Shown: positions 37,209 to 49,846 of the stretch, piece by piece | Layout of the letters: each line of letters opens with the position of its first letter | Position numbering within the stretch: position 1 is the stretch's first letter | Assembly (NCBI RefSeq): GCF_002159975.1 | Contig: NZ_NFJR01000004.1 | Location: 1-64,000, forward strand | Direction: 5' to 3' | DNA from: Barnesiella sp. An22 | GTDB taxonomy: Bacteria; Bacteroidota; Bacteroidia; Bacteroidales; Barnesiellaceae | Length of the DNA: 64,000 nucleotides | Notes under the pieces: model-generated | What the model was told of the DNA's origin: nothing | The model's database searches: none | The model's input: the letters and a program-made list of their open reading frames with translations, nothing else | Position numbers and translations under genes: made by a program

Positions 37209-37231
37209 GGCCGTCGCCCTGTGCGGCGGCC
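37209..37231 (+). other. GC-rich hairpin between rpoB and rpoC
   Basis: GGCCGTCGC (37209-37217) pairs with GCGGCGGCC (37223-37231), with one G-U pair, and no T-run follows. It is not a terminator by form; it may protect or help process the mRNA. Confidence 0.5.
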
Positions 37232-37262
37232 GGGCCAATAACTCTTTATACATTAAACATTT

Positions 37263-41537
<4,275 letters not shown>

Positions 41538-41560
41538 TAACGAGCTGAACATTATAGCAT

Positions 41561-41599
41561 AAAGGGAGCGACTCCATACACGGGTCGCTCCCTTTTTTT
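41561..41599 (+). terminator. Terminator after rpoC
   Basis: AAAGGGAGCGA (41561-41571) pairs with TCGCTCCCTTT (41585-41595), followed by a run of T to 41599. Confidence 0.9.
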
Positions 41600-41690
41600 A
41601 TGCCCGGCAGCAACAGCCCGAGTTGTTGCATGCTATTGGAGGTGGGTTGGTTGATAGTTCGGCAATCTTGTCCTATTTAGAAGCCGGCTC

Positions 41691-41720
41691 TTGCCGGTGG
41701 CGTAAAAAGATATACCTTTG
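41691..41720 (+). promoter_or_regulatory. Promoter of the phosphoesterase gene
   Basis: TTG (41691-41693), 19 bases, then TACCTTTG (41713-41720). The first plausible ATG is only six bases further on, so the transcript may have almost no 5' leader. Confidence 0.75.
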
Positions 41721-41726
41721 GCCCGT

Positions 41727-42554
41727 ATGAGGATAGTGTATTTACCGAAGAATAGATGCCGGAATGTAGTCTGGTTGCTTCTGCTGCTGACGATTACGTC
41801 GTGTAACTTGTTGGAGAGCAGTCCGTACGATGCCCGGGTAACGGGCGACACCGGCATCAATGCCCGCAATGTGGCCCGTATCGAGAAGGCTCTGGACGGA
41901 AAGAGCAGTTTCAGGTTTGCGTTTATCAGCGATACTCAGCGATGGTACGACGAGACCGAGGCTTTTGTCGCGCATCTCAACAGTCGCGACGATGTCGACT
42001 TTGTGCTGCATGGTGGCGATGTCTCCGACTTCGGGGTTACTGAGGAGTTTCTGTGGCAGCGCGACATACTCAATGAACTGAAGGTTCCCTATGTGGTGCT
42101 GTTGGGCAATCACGACGTGTTGGGCAACGGAGTGCAGGTGTATCGTAGGGTCTTCGGGGAGGAGAATTTCTCCTTTATGGCCGGCGATGTGAAATTTATC
42201 TGCCTCAACACCAACGCCCTGGAGTTCGATTATTCCAACCCGATACCCGATTTCTCCTTTATCAAGGCCCAGCTCAAGGATGATAATCCGGCATATCGTC
42301 GCACGATTTATGCCATGCACGTGGCGCCGGGCGACGAGCAGTTCAATAATAATGTAGCCGATGTCTTTCATCTTTATGTGAAGTTGTCGCCCGGGATTCT
42401 GTGCGGCCTGTACGGGCATGGGCATACGTTTGCCGAAGCCGATAAGTTTGGCGACGGTATAATCTACTACGAAACGCCCTGTATCGGGAAGCGTTTCTAC
42501 CTGATGTTTACGATAAACGCGGAGGGATACAGTTATGAACCGGTCTATTTTTAA
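41727..42554 (+). CDS. Calcineurin-like metallophosphoesterase lipoprotein
   Basis: A 275-residue protein with a short lipoprotein signal (WLLLLLTITSC) and the five metal-binding blocks of the calcineurin-like family: FISDTQRW, HGGDVSDFG, LLGNHDVLG, AMHVAPGDEQ and GLYGHGHTF. It is probably anchored in the envelope and hydrolyses phosphoesters of unknown identity. The ATG at 41727 is favoured; a GTG three codons on is possible. It overlaps the next gene by 20 bases. Confidence 0.88.
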   Translation: MRIVYLPKNRCRNVVWLLLLLTITSCNLLESSPYDARVTGDTGINARNVARIEKALDGKSSFRFAFISDTQRWYDETEAFVAHLNSRDDVDFVLHGGDVSDFGVTEEFLWQRDILNELKVPYVVLLGNHDVLGNGVQVYRRVFGEENFSFMAGDVKFICLNTNALEFDYSNPIPDFSFIKAQLKDDNPAYRRTIYAMHVAPGDEQFNNNVADVFHLYVKLSPGILCGLYGHGHTFAEADKFGDGIIYYETPCIGKRFYLMFTINAEGYSYEPVYF

Positions 42555-43188
42555 CCGATTGATGGTGACTTTGTCGCTTCTGTGCGTATGGATGTCGGCT
42601 CATGGTGAGACTCCGACCGAGCTACCTGCATACGATTATCGGGTAGAACAGTATCGGTCGGGATGGAATCGTCTGGTGCCTCGGTATGTCAAGTTGCAGA
42701 CTGGAGGCCTGATGGGGGCCGTTTCGGTGGGTACGGGCTGGAATTATGGGCGCGATCACTGGGAGACCGATTTCATACTGGGGCTGATACCCAAGTTCAG
42801 CGACGACCATGCACGTGTCTCTCTCACGCTCAAACAGAATTATTATCCGTGGAAAGTGCAGTTGGGCAACTCGCCTTTTACCTTCGAGCCGTTGTCGTGC
42901 AGCTTTTTCGTCAATGTGATTATGGACCGGGATTACTGGGTGAGTCAGCTCGACAAGTATCCCAATGGTTACTATTGGTTCTCGACCCGTGTACGAATGA
43001 ATTTGGGGTTGGGACAGCGGTGGACTCTGCGTATTCCTGAATCCCGCCGCAAGTTTCATCGCTCGGTTTCGTTTTATTACGAGTTCAGTACATGCGATAT
43101 GTATGTAACCAGTGCCGTAACCAACCGCTACATCTCTTTTTGGGACATATTGCGCCTCTCGTTGGGTGTTAAGTTTCAGATTTTGTGA
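42535..43188 (+). CDS. Putative outer-membrane protein, function unknown
   Basis: A 217-residue protein not recognised by family. It has a signal peptide (to about Gly25, MSAHGETP), then repeated amphipathic strands with aromatic residues (SVGTGWNYGRDHWETDFILG, RVSLTLKQNYYPWKV, SVSFYYEFSTCDMYV, LSLGVKFQIL) and a hydrophobic C-terminus, consistent with a small barrel. Its start lies inside the phosphoesterase gene, implying coupled translation and perhaps a shared role. It converges on the zinc ABC genes with only 5 bases between stops. Confidence 0.7.
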   Translation: MNRSIFNRLMVTLSLLCVWMSAHGETPTELPAYDYRVEQYRSGWNRLVPRYVKLQTGGLMGAVSVGTGWNYGRDHWETDFILGLIPKFSDDHARVSLTLKQNYYPWKVQLGNSPFTFEPLSCSFFVNVIMDRDYWVSQLDKYPNGYYWFSTRVRMNLGLGQRWTLRIPESRRKFHRSVSFYYEFSTCDMYVTSAVTNRYISFWDILRLSLGVKFQIL

Positions 43189-43193
43189 CTCCA

Positions 43194-43853
43194 CTATCGG
43201 TCGCCCAGCGTGTGGTCGATATAGAGGTTGCGGTTCGACAGGGTGATGAAGGGTTCGATTTCGTGCGAAACCATCATGATGGTGGTACCCCGGCTCGAGA
43301 GTTCACGCAGAATTTCGACCATGCGCACTTCGAACTGGCGGTCGATATACGACGAGGGTTCGTCGAGAATCAGCATCTCGGGGTGCGAGATGAGTGCCCG
43401 GCCAAACAAGGTGCGTTGCAACTGTCCACCCGAGAGTACACCGATGGTTTTCTCGCGCAGGGCCGTTATCCCCATGAGGTCGAGCATGTGGTCTATTTCG
43501 CGCCGCTCGACCGACTTGGGGCGTTTGGCATTCTTGCCCATCAGCCCCGAGGCTACAACCTCTTCTACGGTGATGGGAAACCGGCTGTCGATGCTGTTTT
43601 TCTGGGGCAGATACCCGATGTCGAGCGAGGGGACCTGTCGGCCTCCTTCGAAGAAGTAGATAGCTCCCTGTGTAGGTTTCTGCAAACCCAGTATGGTGCG
43701 CAGCAACGAGGTCTTGCCACCGCCGTTCGGTCCCGAAACCAGCAGGAAGTCGCCTCGGAAGATGTCGAGGTTGATGTCTTCGAGCACACTCTTGTCGCCA
43801 TACGAGAGCCACAGGTTCTCGATGGCTATGATTTTATTCTCCAGCAATGGCAT
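43194..43853 (-). CDS. znuC: Zinc/manganese ABC transporter ATP-binding protein
   Basis: A 219-residue ABC ATPase: Walker A GPNGGGKTS (41-49), signature LSGGQ, Walker B MLILDEPSSYID, and H-loop MVSHEI. It resembles the ZnuC/AdcC group, and its pairing with a histidine-rich metal-binding protein supports metal import. It overlaps znuA by 20 bases. No permease gene follows; the next gene converges from the other strand. Confidence 0.85.
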   Translation of the reverse strand: MPLLENKIIAIENLWLSYGDKSVLEDINLDIFRGDFLLVSGPNGGGKTSLLRTILGLQKPTQGAIYFFEGGRQVPSLDIGYLPQKNSIDSRFPITVEEVVASGLMGKNAKRPKSVERREIDHMLDLMGITALREKTIGVLSGGQLQRTLFGRALISHPEMLILDEPSSYIDRQFEVRMVEILRELSSRGTTIMMVSHEIEPFITLSNRNLYIDHTLGDR

Positions 43854-44718
43854 TGGTGATGTTTAAAAGTTCTTCACTCCAGTTATAGCTGAGCGGGTTG
43901 ATGGAAACCACTTTCGCACCAATCTCTTGAGCAAACGATTCGGCCTGTTTGGCGTCGAATTCCTGTTGGATGAAGATTACCTTCACGTGATTCTCTTTAG
44001 CCACGTCGATTGCTTTTTTCAGATAGAAAGCCGAGGGCTCCTTGCCATTGTATTCGAGGCTGAGCTGGTGCAGATTGTAGTCTTTGGCCAGGTAGCTGAG
44101 CGAGGGGTGATAGATGGCAAACATGGTTCCGCTTACGGGTGTCAGTTTGCGGGTCATCACCGAGTCGACCTGGTTTATCTCGGCCAGCAGGGCTTCGTAG
44201 TTCTGGCGGTATACCTTCTCTCCGCTGGGGTCGAGGCTCACAAAGGCGTCGTACATGTTTTTGGCGATGATACGAGCATTCTTGGGCGAGCTCCAGGTAT
44301 GAGGGTCGGCATCGAAGTGGTGATGGTGATTGTCACTGTCGTTGTCGCTGTGCTCGTGAGTGCCCGAGAGAATGTTGATACCCTCGGAGTTGTCGAAGAT
44401 TTTCATGTGCGGATTGTTCTGTTCCAACTTGTCCATCCAGGCCAGTTCAAATCCGATGTGCCCGATTTTGAAGTAGGCAATGCTCTTGCCCAGATGCACG
44501 AGGTGCGAAGGCGAAGGGTCGTAAGCCTCGGGATTGCTGCCCGGAGGTACGATGCAGTTGATGTCGAAACGATCGCCTGCGATCTTCTCGGCAAAGTACT
44601 TCTGAGGTTGTATGGTTACAGTGACAATCTTTTGTTCTTTGTTTCCGGTCGAGCACGATACGGCTATGAGTGTGAGCAGTATACATGCACAATATTTCAA
44701 AAATGAATGTTTCTTCAT
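43834..44718 (-). CDS. znuA: Zinc ABC transporter substrate-binding lipoprotein
   Basis: A 294-residue cluster A-I metal-binding protein with lipobox IAVSC. It contains a histidine/aspartate-rich loop (HEHSDNDSDNHHHHFD, about 110-127) typical of zinc-binding ZnuA proteins, followed by DPHTWSSPKNA, which carries a metal-ligand histidine. The start chosen is the ATG giving a normal signal peptide; the frame is open 18 codons further upstream, across the promoter. First gene of the znuA-znuC pair. Confidence 0.9.
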   Translation of the reverse strand: MKKHSFLKYCACILLTLIAVSCSTGNKEQKIVTVTIQPQKYFAEKIAGDRFDINCIVPPGSNPEAYDPSPSHLVHLGKSIAYFKIGHIGFELAWMDKLEQNNPHMKIFDNSEGINILSGTHEHSDNDSDNHHHHFDADPHTWSSPKNARIIAKNMYDAFVSLDPSGEKVYRQNYEALLAEINQVDSVMTRKLTPVSGTMFAIYHPSLSYLAKDYNLHQLSLEYNGKEPSAFYLKKAIDVAKENHVKVIFIQQEFDAKQAESFAQEIGAKVVSINPLSYNWSEELLNITNAIAGE

Positions 44719-44743
44719 AATAAAGTCTTTTGCCTCACGGCAC

Positions 44744-44760
44744 ATTTTTGTACAAAAATA
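44744..44760 (-). promoter_or_regulatory. Palindrome over the znuA promoter, candidate operator
   Basis: ATTTTTGTACAAAAAT (44744-44759) is a perfect 16-base palindrome. It overlaps TATTTTTG on the minus strand (44760-44753), the likely -7 element, 35 bases upstream of znuA. A zinc-responsive repressor could act here; that is inference. Confidence 0.55.
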
Positions 44761-44877
44761 GTATAATATCATTAAGATTCCTTCTTTTCGTTGCTATTTA
44801 ATATGTTAAATTCGGCTTTTAACATTTTGCCAATCAGTCGGTCAGCTACGGTTTGTAGGTTGCAGGCGGTTCCGGCT

Positions 44878-45411
44878 TCACTCTACGCCGTAGACTCGGC
44901 TGTGAATGCGGGTCACTACCGCGTCGAAAACGTGGTCGAGGTCGATTGCTCCATACGACATGAGGTAAAGTTCCAGCGAATGACGGTCGGGCGAGTAGGG
45001 GGGCTGGGTATAGGGTCTCGTGGAGAGAACGAAGCCCAACCGCTGGTAGAATGCGATACGTCGTCGACTCAGGTCATCTTCGGGTTTCTCGACTTCGAGC
45101 ACGGCGGGTTTCCCGAGCTGTTCCAGCAGAGCAGTCATGGCTGCGGCACCATAGCCGGCACCCCGGCATCGGCTGTCGATGGCGAAGTGCTCCATATAGG
45201 TAAAGTCGCTCCAGGACCAATAGGAGATGAATCCGATGGGATGCTCCTCGTCAGACAGCAGCGCAATGGCAAAATCGTCGTTCTCTCGCAACAGACGCAC
45301 GACCTCGTCGAAGTCTCTCCGCTCGTCTGGAGGGAAAGACTCGGTATAAATATGCTCGATAAAGTCGAGAGCCGAATCGTTATCGGCACGGACTGGTGAG
45401 ATTCGTATCAT
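44878..45411 (-). CDS. GNAT-family N-acetyltransferase
   Basis: A 177-residue protein with the GNAT fold: IGFISYWSWSDFTYMEHFAIDSRCRGAGYGAAAM contains the acetyl-CoA loop (R-x-x-G-x-G, RCRGAGYG), and FYQRLGFVL is the C-terminal motif B. Substrate unknown. Single-gene unit on the minus strand with a likely TATATTTG -7 element at 45444-45437. Confidence 0.85.
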   Translation of the reverse strand: MIRISPVRADNDSALDFIEHIYTESFPPDERRDFDEVVRLLRENDDFAIALLSDEEHPIGFISYWSWSDFTYMEHFAIDSRCRGAGYGAAAMTALLEQLGKPAVLEVEKPEDDLSRRRIAFYQRLGFVLSTRPYTQPPYSPDRHSLELYLMSYGAIDLDHVFDAVVTRIHSRVYGVE

Positions 45412-45727
45412 AGTAGGTTGGGGTTATAAGTGGATACAAATATAATAGATTTAAAGGAATCTTTAAAAAAATAGAACTATAAAGTTTCTCGAACCCGTCT
45501 CGACAGGCGTGTAAATGGGATAATCGGTGTATGTAACGAAATAGAAAACAGTCTGTATTTTTTGCCACTTAATAATCCCTTGTAGAGGCTGTTTGGTAAA
45601 TGAAAATTGGAGAAATAGTTTCAAATTGTAACTTTTTTGGAGCCGATGTATCGGTCAAAAATCTTTAATACGGAATACTTCCTGCAAAATTAACAGGATA
45701 GATAATCGAAACCTGTAAATTTATTAC

Positions 45728-45735
45728 TATCTTTG
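45728..45735 (+). promoter_or_regulatory. -7 element for the Lrp-family gene, in gap 45412-45780
   Basis: TATCTTTG, 46 bases before the ATG; no clear -33. The 369-base gap is AT-rich, holds this and the divergent GNAT promoter, and shows no gene. Confidence 0.5.
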
Positions 45736-45780
45736 TTCTCAAAATAATAAAACAGTTGTAAAAAATCGAAAAAAAGAACC

Positions 45781-46257
45781 ATGGGACATCATCAGTTAGA
45801 CGAATTGGACTATAAAATTTTGAAACTCATTGCAGCGAATGCACGCATTCCTTTCCTCGAAGTGGCACGGGAGTGTAATGTTTCGGGAGCCGCCATTCAT
45901 CAGCGGGTACAAAAATTGACCAACCTGGGAATCCTCAAAGGATCGGAATACATTATAGACTCAAACAAGATCGGGTTTGAAACGTGTGCCTATATGGGGT
46001 TCTACCTGAAGAATCCGGGCGACTTCGAGCACGTGGTGGAGGAGTTGCACAAAATTCCCGAGGTGGTCGAGTGCCATTTCACGACCGGACAGTACGACAT
46101 GTTTATCAAACTGTTTGCCCGGAACAACCAGCACCTGCTCGAGATTATCCACACCAAGCTGCAACCCATCGGGCTGTCGCGCACCGAGACGTTGATCTCT
46201 TTCCGCGAGATATTCCGTCGCCAGCTTCCTATCGACGAGGTGGAAGACCTGGATTGA
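45781..46257 (+). CDS. Lrp/AsnC-family transcriptional regulator
   Basis: A 158-residue DNA-binding regulator: N-terminal winged helix-turn-helix (LDELDYKILKLIAANARIPF… VSGAAIHQRVQKLTNLGIL) and a C-terminal RAM ligand-binding domain (CAYMGFYLKNPGDFEHVVEELHKIPEVVECHF, GQYDMFIKL). Probably senses an amino acid. Single gene with its own terminator; targets unknown. Confidence 0.93.
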   Translation: MGHHQLDELDYKILKLIAANARIPFLEVARECNVSGAAIHQRVQKLTNLGILKGSEYIIDSNKIGFETCAYMGFYLKNPGDFEHVVEELHKIPEVVECHFTTGQYDMFIKLFARNNQHLLEIIHTKLQPIGLSRTETLISFREIFRRQLPIDEVEDLD

Positions 46258-46296
46258 GAGCGTCAAAAAAAAGAGTTGAGCGAAATTGAATATACG

Positions 46297-46341
46297 AGCC
46301 CGGTTACACTCCACGGAGAGGAGTTGAACCGGGCTTTGTTT
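46297..46341 (+). terminator. Terminator after the Lrp-family gene
   Basis: AGCCCGGTT (46297-46305) pairs with AACCGGGCT (46327-46335), extended inside by ACTCC/GGAGT (46308-46312 with 46320-46324), then a T-rich tail. Confidence 0.85.
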
Positions 46342-46463
46342 TCGCACACAGCCATTCCGGATTCTGCCGCTCCGCTGGTTGTGTTCCCCTCTGTCAAACA
46401 GGGACTCGGTAGTTTGTGCGGATAGTTGTGATTTTTTACTCGGGCGATAAACCATCTTACCGC

Positions 46464-46479
46464 TATTTTTGTACCTTTG
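46464..46479 (+). promoter_or_regulatory. Overlapping -7 elements for trpS, in gap 46258-46609
   Basis: TATTTTTG (46464-46471) is directly followed by TACCTTTG (46472-46479). Either gives a leader of about 125 bases that is GC-rich and may fold. No T-box, tRNA or gene is visible in the rest of this 352-base gap. Confidence 0.5.
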
Positions 46480-46609
46480 CGGGAGTGTGTTGCCGGGCCC
46501 CGTACGGGCTGGACCTCGGAGCGAATCAAACGCCCGGGCGATAAGTCTGCAGCCGCCTCGGAGAGGCATCTAACGAATATAATGATAAGGATATATATTT
46601 GTACGAGAA

Positions 46610-47668
46610 ATGAAAGAAGTTGTAGTTAGTGGAATACGCTCCACGGGAAATTTACATTTGGGAAATTATTATGGTGCCCTGCGCAATTTTGTGAAAATGC
46701 AGGAAGAGAACAAGTACAACAGTTATTTCTTTATAGCCGACTGGCATGCTCTCACTACGCATCCCGATCCCAAGACGCTGCATGAGAACGTGCGCGACAT
46801 CCTTTGCGAATATCTGGCTGCGGGGCTCGACCCCGAAAAATCGACTCTGTTTGTACAGAGCGATGTGCCCGAGATACCGGAGATGTATCTGCTGATGAAT
46901 ATGCACGTGGGTATCGGTGAACTGATGCGTACGGCTTCGTTCAAGGACAAGGCCCGCAAGCAACTGGGCATCAAGTCCGATAGCGATGAGGATGTGGAGC
47001 ACGAGATTATCGGCAACAACACCAACAAGCGGGTGAATGCCGGATTGCTCACATACCCTACGCTGATGGCGGTCGATATTCTCATTCAACACGGTAACTA
47101 TGTACCGGTAGGCAAGGATCAGGAACAACACCTGGAGTTGACGCGCCGTTTTGCCCGTCGGTTCAACTCGACCTACGGGGTCGAATATTTTGCCGAGCCG
47201 CAGAATTTCAACTTCGGCTGCGAGCCTATCAAGGTGCCTGGTCTCGACGGCTCGGGCAAGATGGGTAAGTCGGAGGGCAACTGCGTCTATCTGATTGATG
47301 ACGAGAAGACTCTGCGCAAGAAAATCATGCGTGCCGTGACCGACGAGGGCCCCAAAGTACCCAATTCGCCCAAGGTAGAGGCGGTCGAGAACCTCTTCAC
47401 GTTGCTCAAAATCGTCTCTTCGCCCGATACGGTTGCCTACTTCGAAGAGAAATACAATACCTGCGAAATCCGTTACGGCGACTTGAAGAAGCAACTGGCC
47501 GAGGATATTCTCAAGGTGACGTTGCCGATTCGGGAGCGCTTCCTCGAAATCCAGAACGACGAGGCTTATCTGGCCCGTGTCGTGAAGATGGGTGCCGAGA
47601 AGGCTCGCGCAACCGCCTCGAAGACCTTGCGCGAGGTGCGTGAAATTATGGGATTCAAGCCTTTCTAA
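46610..47668 (+). CDS. trpS: Tryptophanyl-tRNA synthetase
   Basis: A 352-residue class I synthetase: the HIGH-equivalent is HLGN at 16-19 in STGNLHLGNYYGAL, and the KMSKS-equivalent is GKMGKSEGN. Length and motif order match the family. Followed 18 bases later by the CDF exporter gene. Confidence 0.96.
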   Translation: MKEVVVSGIRSTGNLHLGNYYGALRNFVKMQEENKYNSYFFIADWHALTTHPDPKTLHENVRDILCEYLAAGLDPEKSTLFVQSDVPEIPEMYLLMNMHVGIGELMRTASFKDKARKQLGIKSDSDEDVEHEIIGNNTNKRVNAGLLTYPTLMAVDILIQHGNYVPVGKDQEQHLELTRRFARRFNSTYGVEYFAEPQNFNFGCEPIKVPGLDGSGKMGKSEGNCVYLIDDEKTLRKKIMRAVTDEGPKVPNSPKVEAVENLFTLLKIVSSPDTVAYFEEKYNTCEIRYGDLKKQLAEDILKVTLPIRERFLEIQNDEAYLARVVKMGAEKARATASKTLREVREIMGFKPF

Positions 47669-47686
47669 CCCAGATATTCCGTCGCT

Positions 47687-48631
47687 ATGGAACATCATCA
47701 CCACCATCACCCGGCCCCCGATTTGCAGAAGCTCAACCGGTCGTTTATCATCGGTATCGTGCTGAATGTGCTCTTCGTCGTGGCCGAGGCGGGAGCCGGT
47801 TTCTACTACGATTCGCTGGCTCTGCTCTCCGACGCCGGTCACAACCTGAGCGACGTGGTGAGCCTCGTCCTGGCCCTTTTCGCCTTGCGTCTTTCGCTGG
47901 CGAAACCCTCGTTGCAGTATACCTATGGTTACAAGAAGAGTACCGTGCTGGTATCGCTGCTCAATGCGGCTATCTTGTTCGTGGCGGTGGCGGTGATTCT
48001 CTACGAGAGTATCGACAAGCTGCGTAATCCGGCGCCGCTCGACGGTAGTGCCATTGCCTGGGTGGCTGCAATCGGTATCGTGGTCAACGCCTTTACGGCC
48101 TACCTCTTCTTTGCCGACAAGTCGAAAGACCTGAACGTCAAGGGGGCCTACCTGCACATGGCGGCCGATACGCTGGTGTCGGTGGGTGTGTTGATTTCGG
48201 GTGTAGTGATTAAATACACGGGTTGGAATATCATCGACCCCATTATCGGTATTGTGGTGGGTCTGGTGATTCTCTACTCCACCTGGCATCTGCTGCAGGA
48301 GAGCCTGCGCCTGGCGCTCGACGGCGTGCCCGAAGGTATCGATGTCGAGCGGGTCGAGCAGGTGCTCTCGTCCGACCCCGACGTCATCAACGTGCACCAT
48401 CTGCACATCTGGGCCATCAGCACCACGCAAACGGCGCTCACGGCTCATGTGGTGGTGTCGGACATCATGCGCATGCACGAAGTGAAACATCGCTTGAAAC
48501 AGGCTCTGCACGAGCTGGGTATCGACCATGCCACCTTCGAACTTGAGGTTAAGGAGGAGCATTGCGACGGCCATTGCGACTGTTGCGACGGGGATACCCA
48601 TTGCGACAACGACACGCAACCCTATTTGTAG
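47687..48631 (+). CDS. Cation diffusion facilitator (CzcD-like) metal exporter
   Basis: A 314-residue zinc/cadmium/cobalt-type exporter with six membrane segments. Metal-site motifs are LLSDAGHNLSDV in segment 2 and HMAADTLVSV in segment 5. The cytoplasmic C-terminal domain holds VHHLHIWAIS. Both ends are metal-ligand rich: MEHHHHHHP at the N-terminus and a Cys/His-rich tail (EHCDGHCDCCDGDTHC). A terminator follows. Confidence 0.93.
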   Translation: MEHHHHHHPAPDLQKLNRSFIIGIVLNVLFVVAEAGAGFYYDSLALLSDAGHNLSDVVSLVLALFALRLSLAKPSLQYTYGYKKSTVLVSLLNAAILFVAVAVILYESIDKLRNPAPLDGSAIAWVAAIGIVVNAFTAYLFFADKSKDLNVKGAYLHMAADTLVSVGVLISGVVIKYTGWNIIDPIIGIVVGLVILYSTWHLLQESLRLALDGVPEGIDVERVEQVLSSDPDVINVHHLHIWAISTTQTALTAHVVVSDIMRMHEVKHRLKQALHELGIDHATFELEVKEEHCDGHCDCCDGDTHCDNDTQPYL

Positions 48632-48660
48632 CGATAGATAAAATCGAAGATACCACCGGT

Positions 48661-48705
48661 GGGAGGAAATCGGGCTGGCTGAGCCCCTTTTCTCCCGCTT
48701 TTTTT
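48661..48705 (+). terminator. Terminator after the CDF gene
   Basis: A long stem with small bulges: GGGAG/CTCCC, GAAA/TTTT and GGGCT/AGCCC (48661-48675 with 48682-48696), then seven T (48699-48705). Confidence 0.85.
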
Positions 48706-48721
48706 GTGCGTGCGATGAGGT

Positions 48722-49819
48722 TTACAGTTTGTAGACTCCGCCCGGCAATGCCTTGACCACCCCTTTGAACTCCAGCTCGACCAGCACCGACAGCAGTTGC
48801 GACAGCGGTTGGTTCAGCTCGACGGTCATGCGGTTTATCTGCCCCTCGCCCCGGGCCTTCAGGTAGTCGACAATCGGTTGCTCTTCGTCGGTAAGGTCGG
48901 GAAAGAGCGAGCGTTGCACCGCCTCGCGTCGGGGTACCTGCCAGCACATGGCTTCGACGAGGTCGTCGGCCGAGGTGATGAGGGCCGCCCGGTTGCGGCG
49001 GATCAGGTGGTTGCAGCCGGCCGAACTCTCGCGGTGAATGTCGCCGGGCAAGGCAAAGACGTCGCGGTGATAGCTCTCGGCAATGCCGGCGGTGATGAGG
49101 GCACCACCCTTTTCGCGCGACTCGACAATGACTACGGCGTCGGCCAATCCCGCCACAATGCGGTTACGGGCCACGAAAAAGGCCGGATGCATGGCGTGGT
49201 AGCCGGGATACTCGGTGAGCAGTCCGCCGTGGGCAACCATCTCGGCCGCCGTGTTGCGGTGGCTCGAGGGGTAGATGTGGTCGAGCCCGTGAGCCAGCAC
49301 GGCTACCGTGTCGAGCCCCTGCTTCAGGGCCGCGCGGTGAGCACAGATGTCTATGCCGTAGGCCAGTCCGCTCACGATGATGAGGTGGGGAAAACGGGCT
49401 GCCAGGTCGCGAATCATCGCCTCGCAGAAGCTGCGCCCGTAGTCGGTGGCTCGGCGGGTACCCACCACGCTCACCACCTTGGCGGCATTCAGGTCGGCCG
49501 TACCCCGGTAGTAGAGCAGCGGCGGCGCATCTATGCAGTCGACGAGCCGGTGCGGATAGGCGGGGTCGGTAAAGTAGAGCGGGGTGATGTTCCCCTTCTC
49601 GATAAACTCCATCTCCTGTCGGGCTGCCTGCAGGGCTGTGCGGCGGGCATCGTCGTGGAGTATTCGTCCCGTGATGCCCGTCATCTGTTGCAGTTGGGCC
49701 TCGGGCAGTTCGAAGAACAGAGCCAGGCTGTCGACCGTCTCGTGGATGTGCTGGGCCAGCGACTTGTTCATGCCCTTGATGCGCGAGAGCGCGATGCGGT
49801 AGAGAAGCTCTTGTTCCAT
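48722..49819 (-). CDS. dprA: DNA-processing protein DprA
   Basis: A 365-residue protein that loads RecA on incoming single-stranded DNA. It has an N-terminal helix-hairpin region (ALSRIKGMNKSLAQHI), a Rossmann core (VVSVVGTRRATDYGR, IVSGLAYGIDICAHRAAL, LLTEYPGYHAMHPAFFVARNR) and a C-terminal winged helix (about 305-365). Follows the thioesterase gene by 27 bases on the minus strand. Confidence 0.96.
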   Translation of the reverse strand: MEQELLYRIALSRIKGMNKSLAQHIHETVDSLALFFELPEAQLQQMTGITGRILHDDARRTALQAARQEMEFIEKGNITPLYFTDPAYPHRLVDCIDAPPLLYYRGTADLNAAKVVSVVGTRRATDYGRSFCEAMIRDLAARFPHLIIVSGLAYGIDICAHRAALKQGLDTVAVLAHGLDHIYPSSHRNTAAEMVAHGGLLTEYPGYHAMHPAFFVARNRIVAGLADAVVIVESREKGGALITAGIAESYHRDVFALPGDIHRESSAGCNHLIRRNRAALITSADDLVEAMCWQVPRREAVQRSLFPDLTDEEQPIVDYLKARGEGQINRMTVELNQPLSQLLSVLVELEFKGVVKALPGGVYKL

Positions 49820-49846
49820 GATGAGGGGGAATGATTGGTTGGTCGG

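Noticed and set aside
46480-46609. Tryptophan-responsive T-box or leader peptide before trpS
   Set aside because: No T-box core sequence, no Trp-codon run and no alternative terminator hairpin could be seen.
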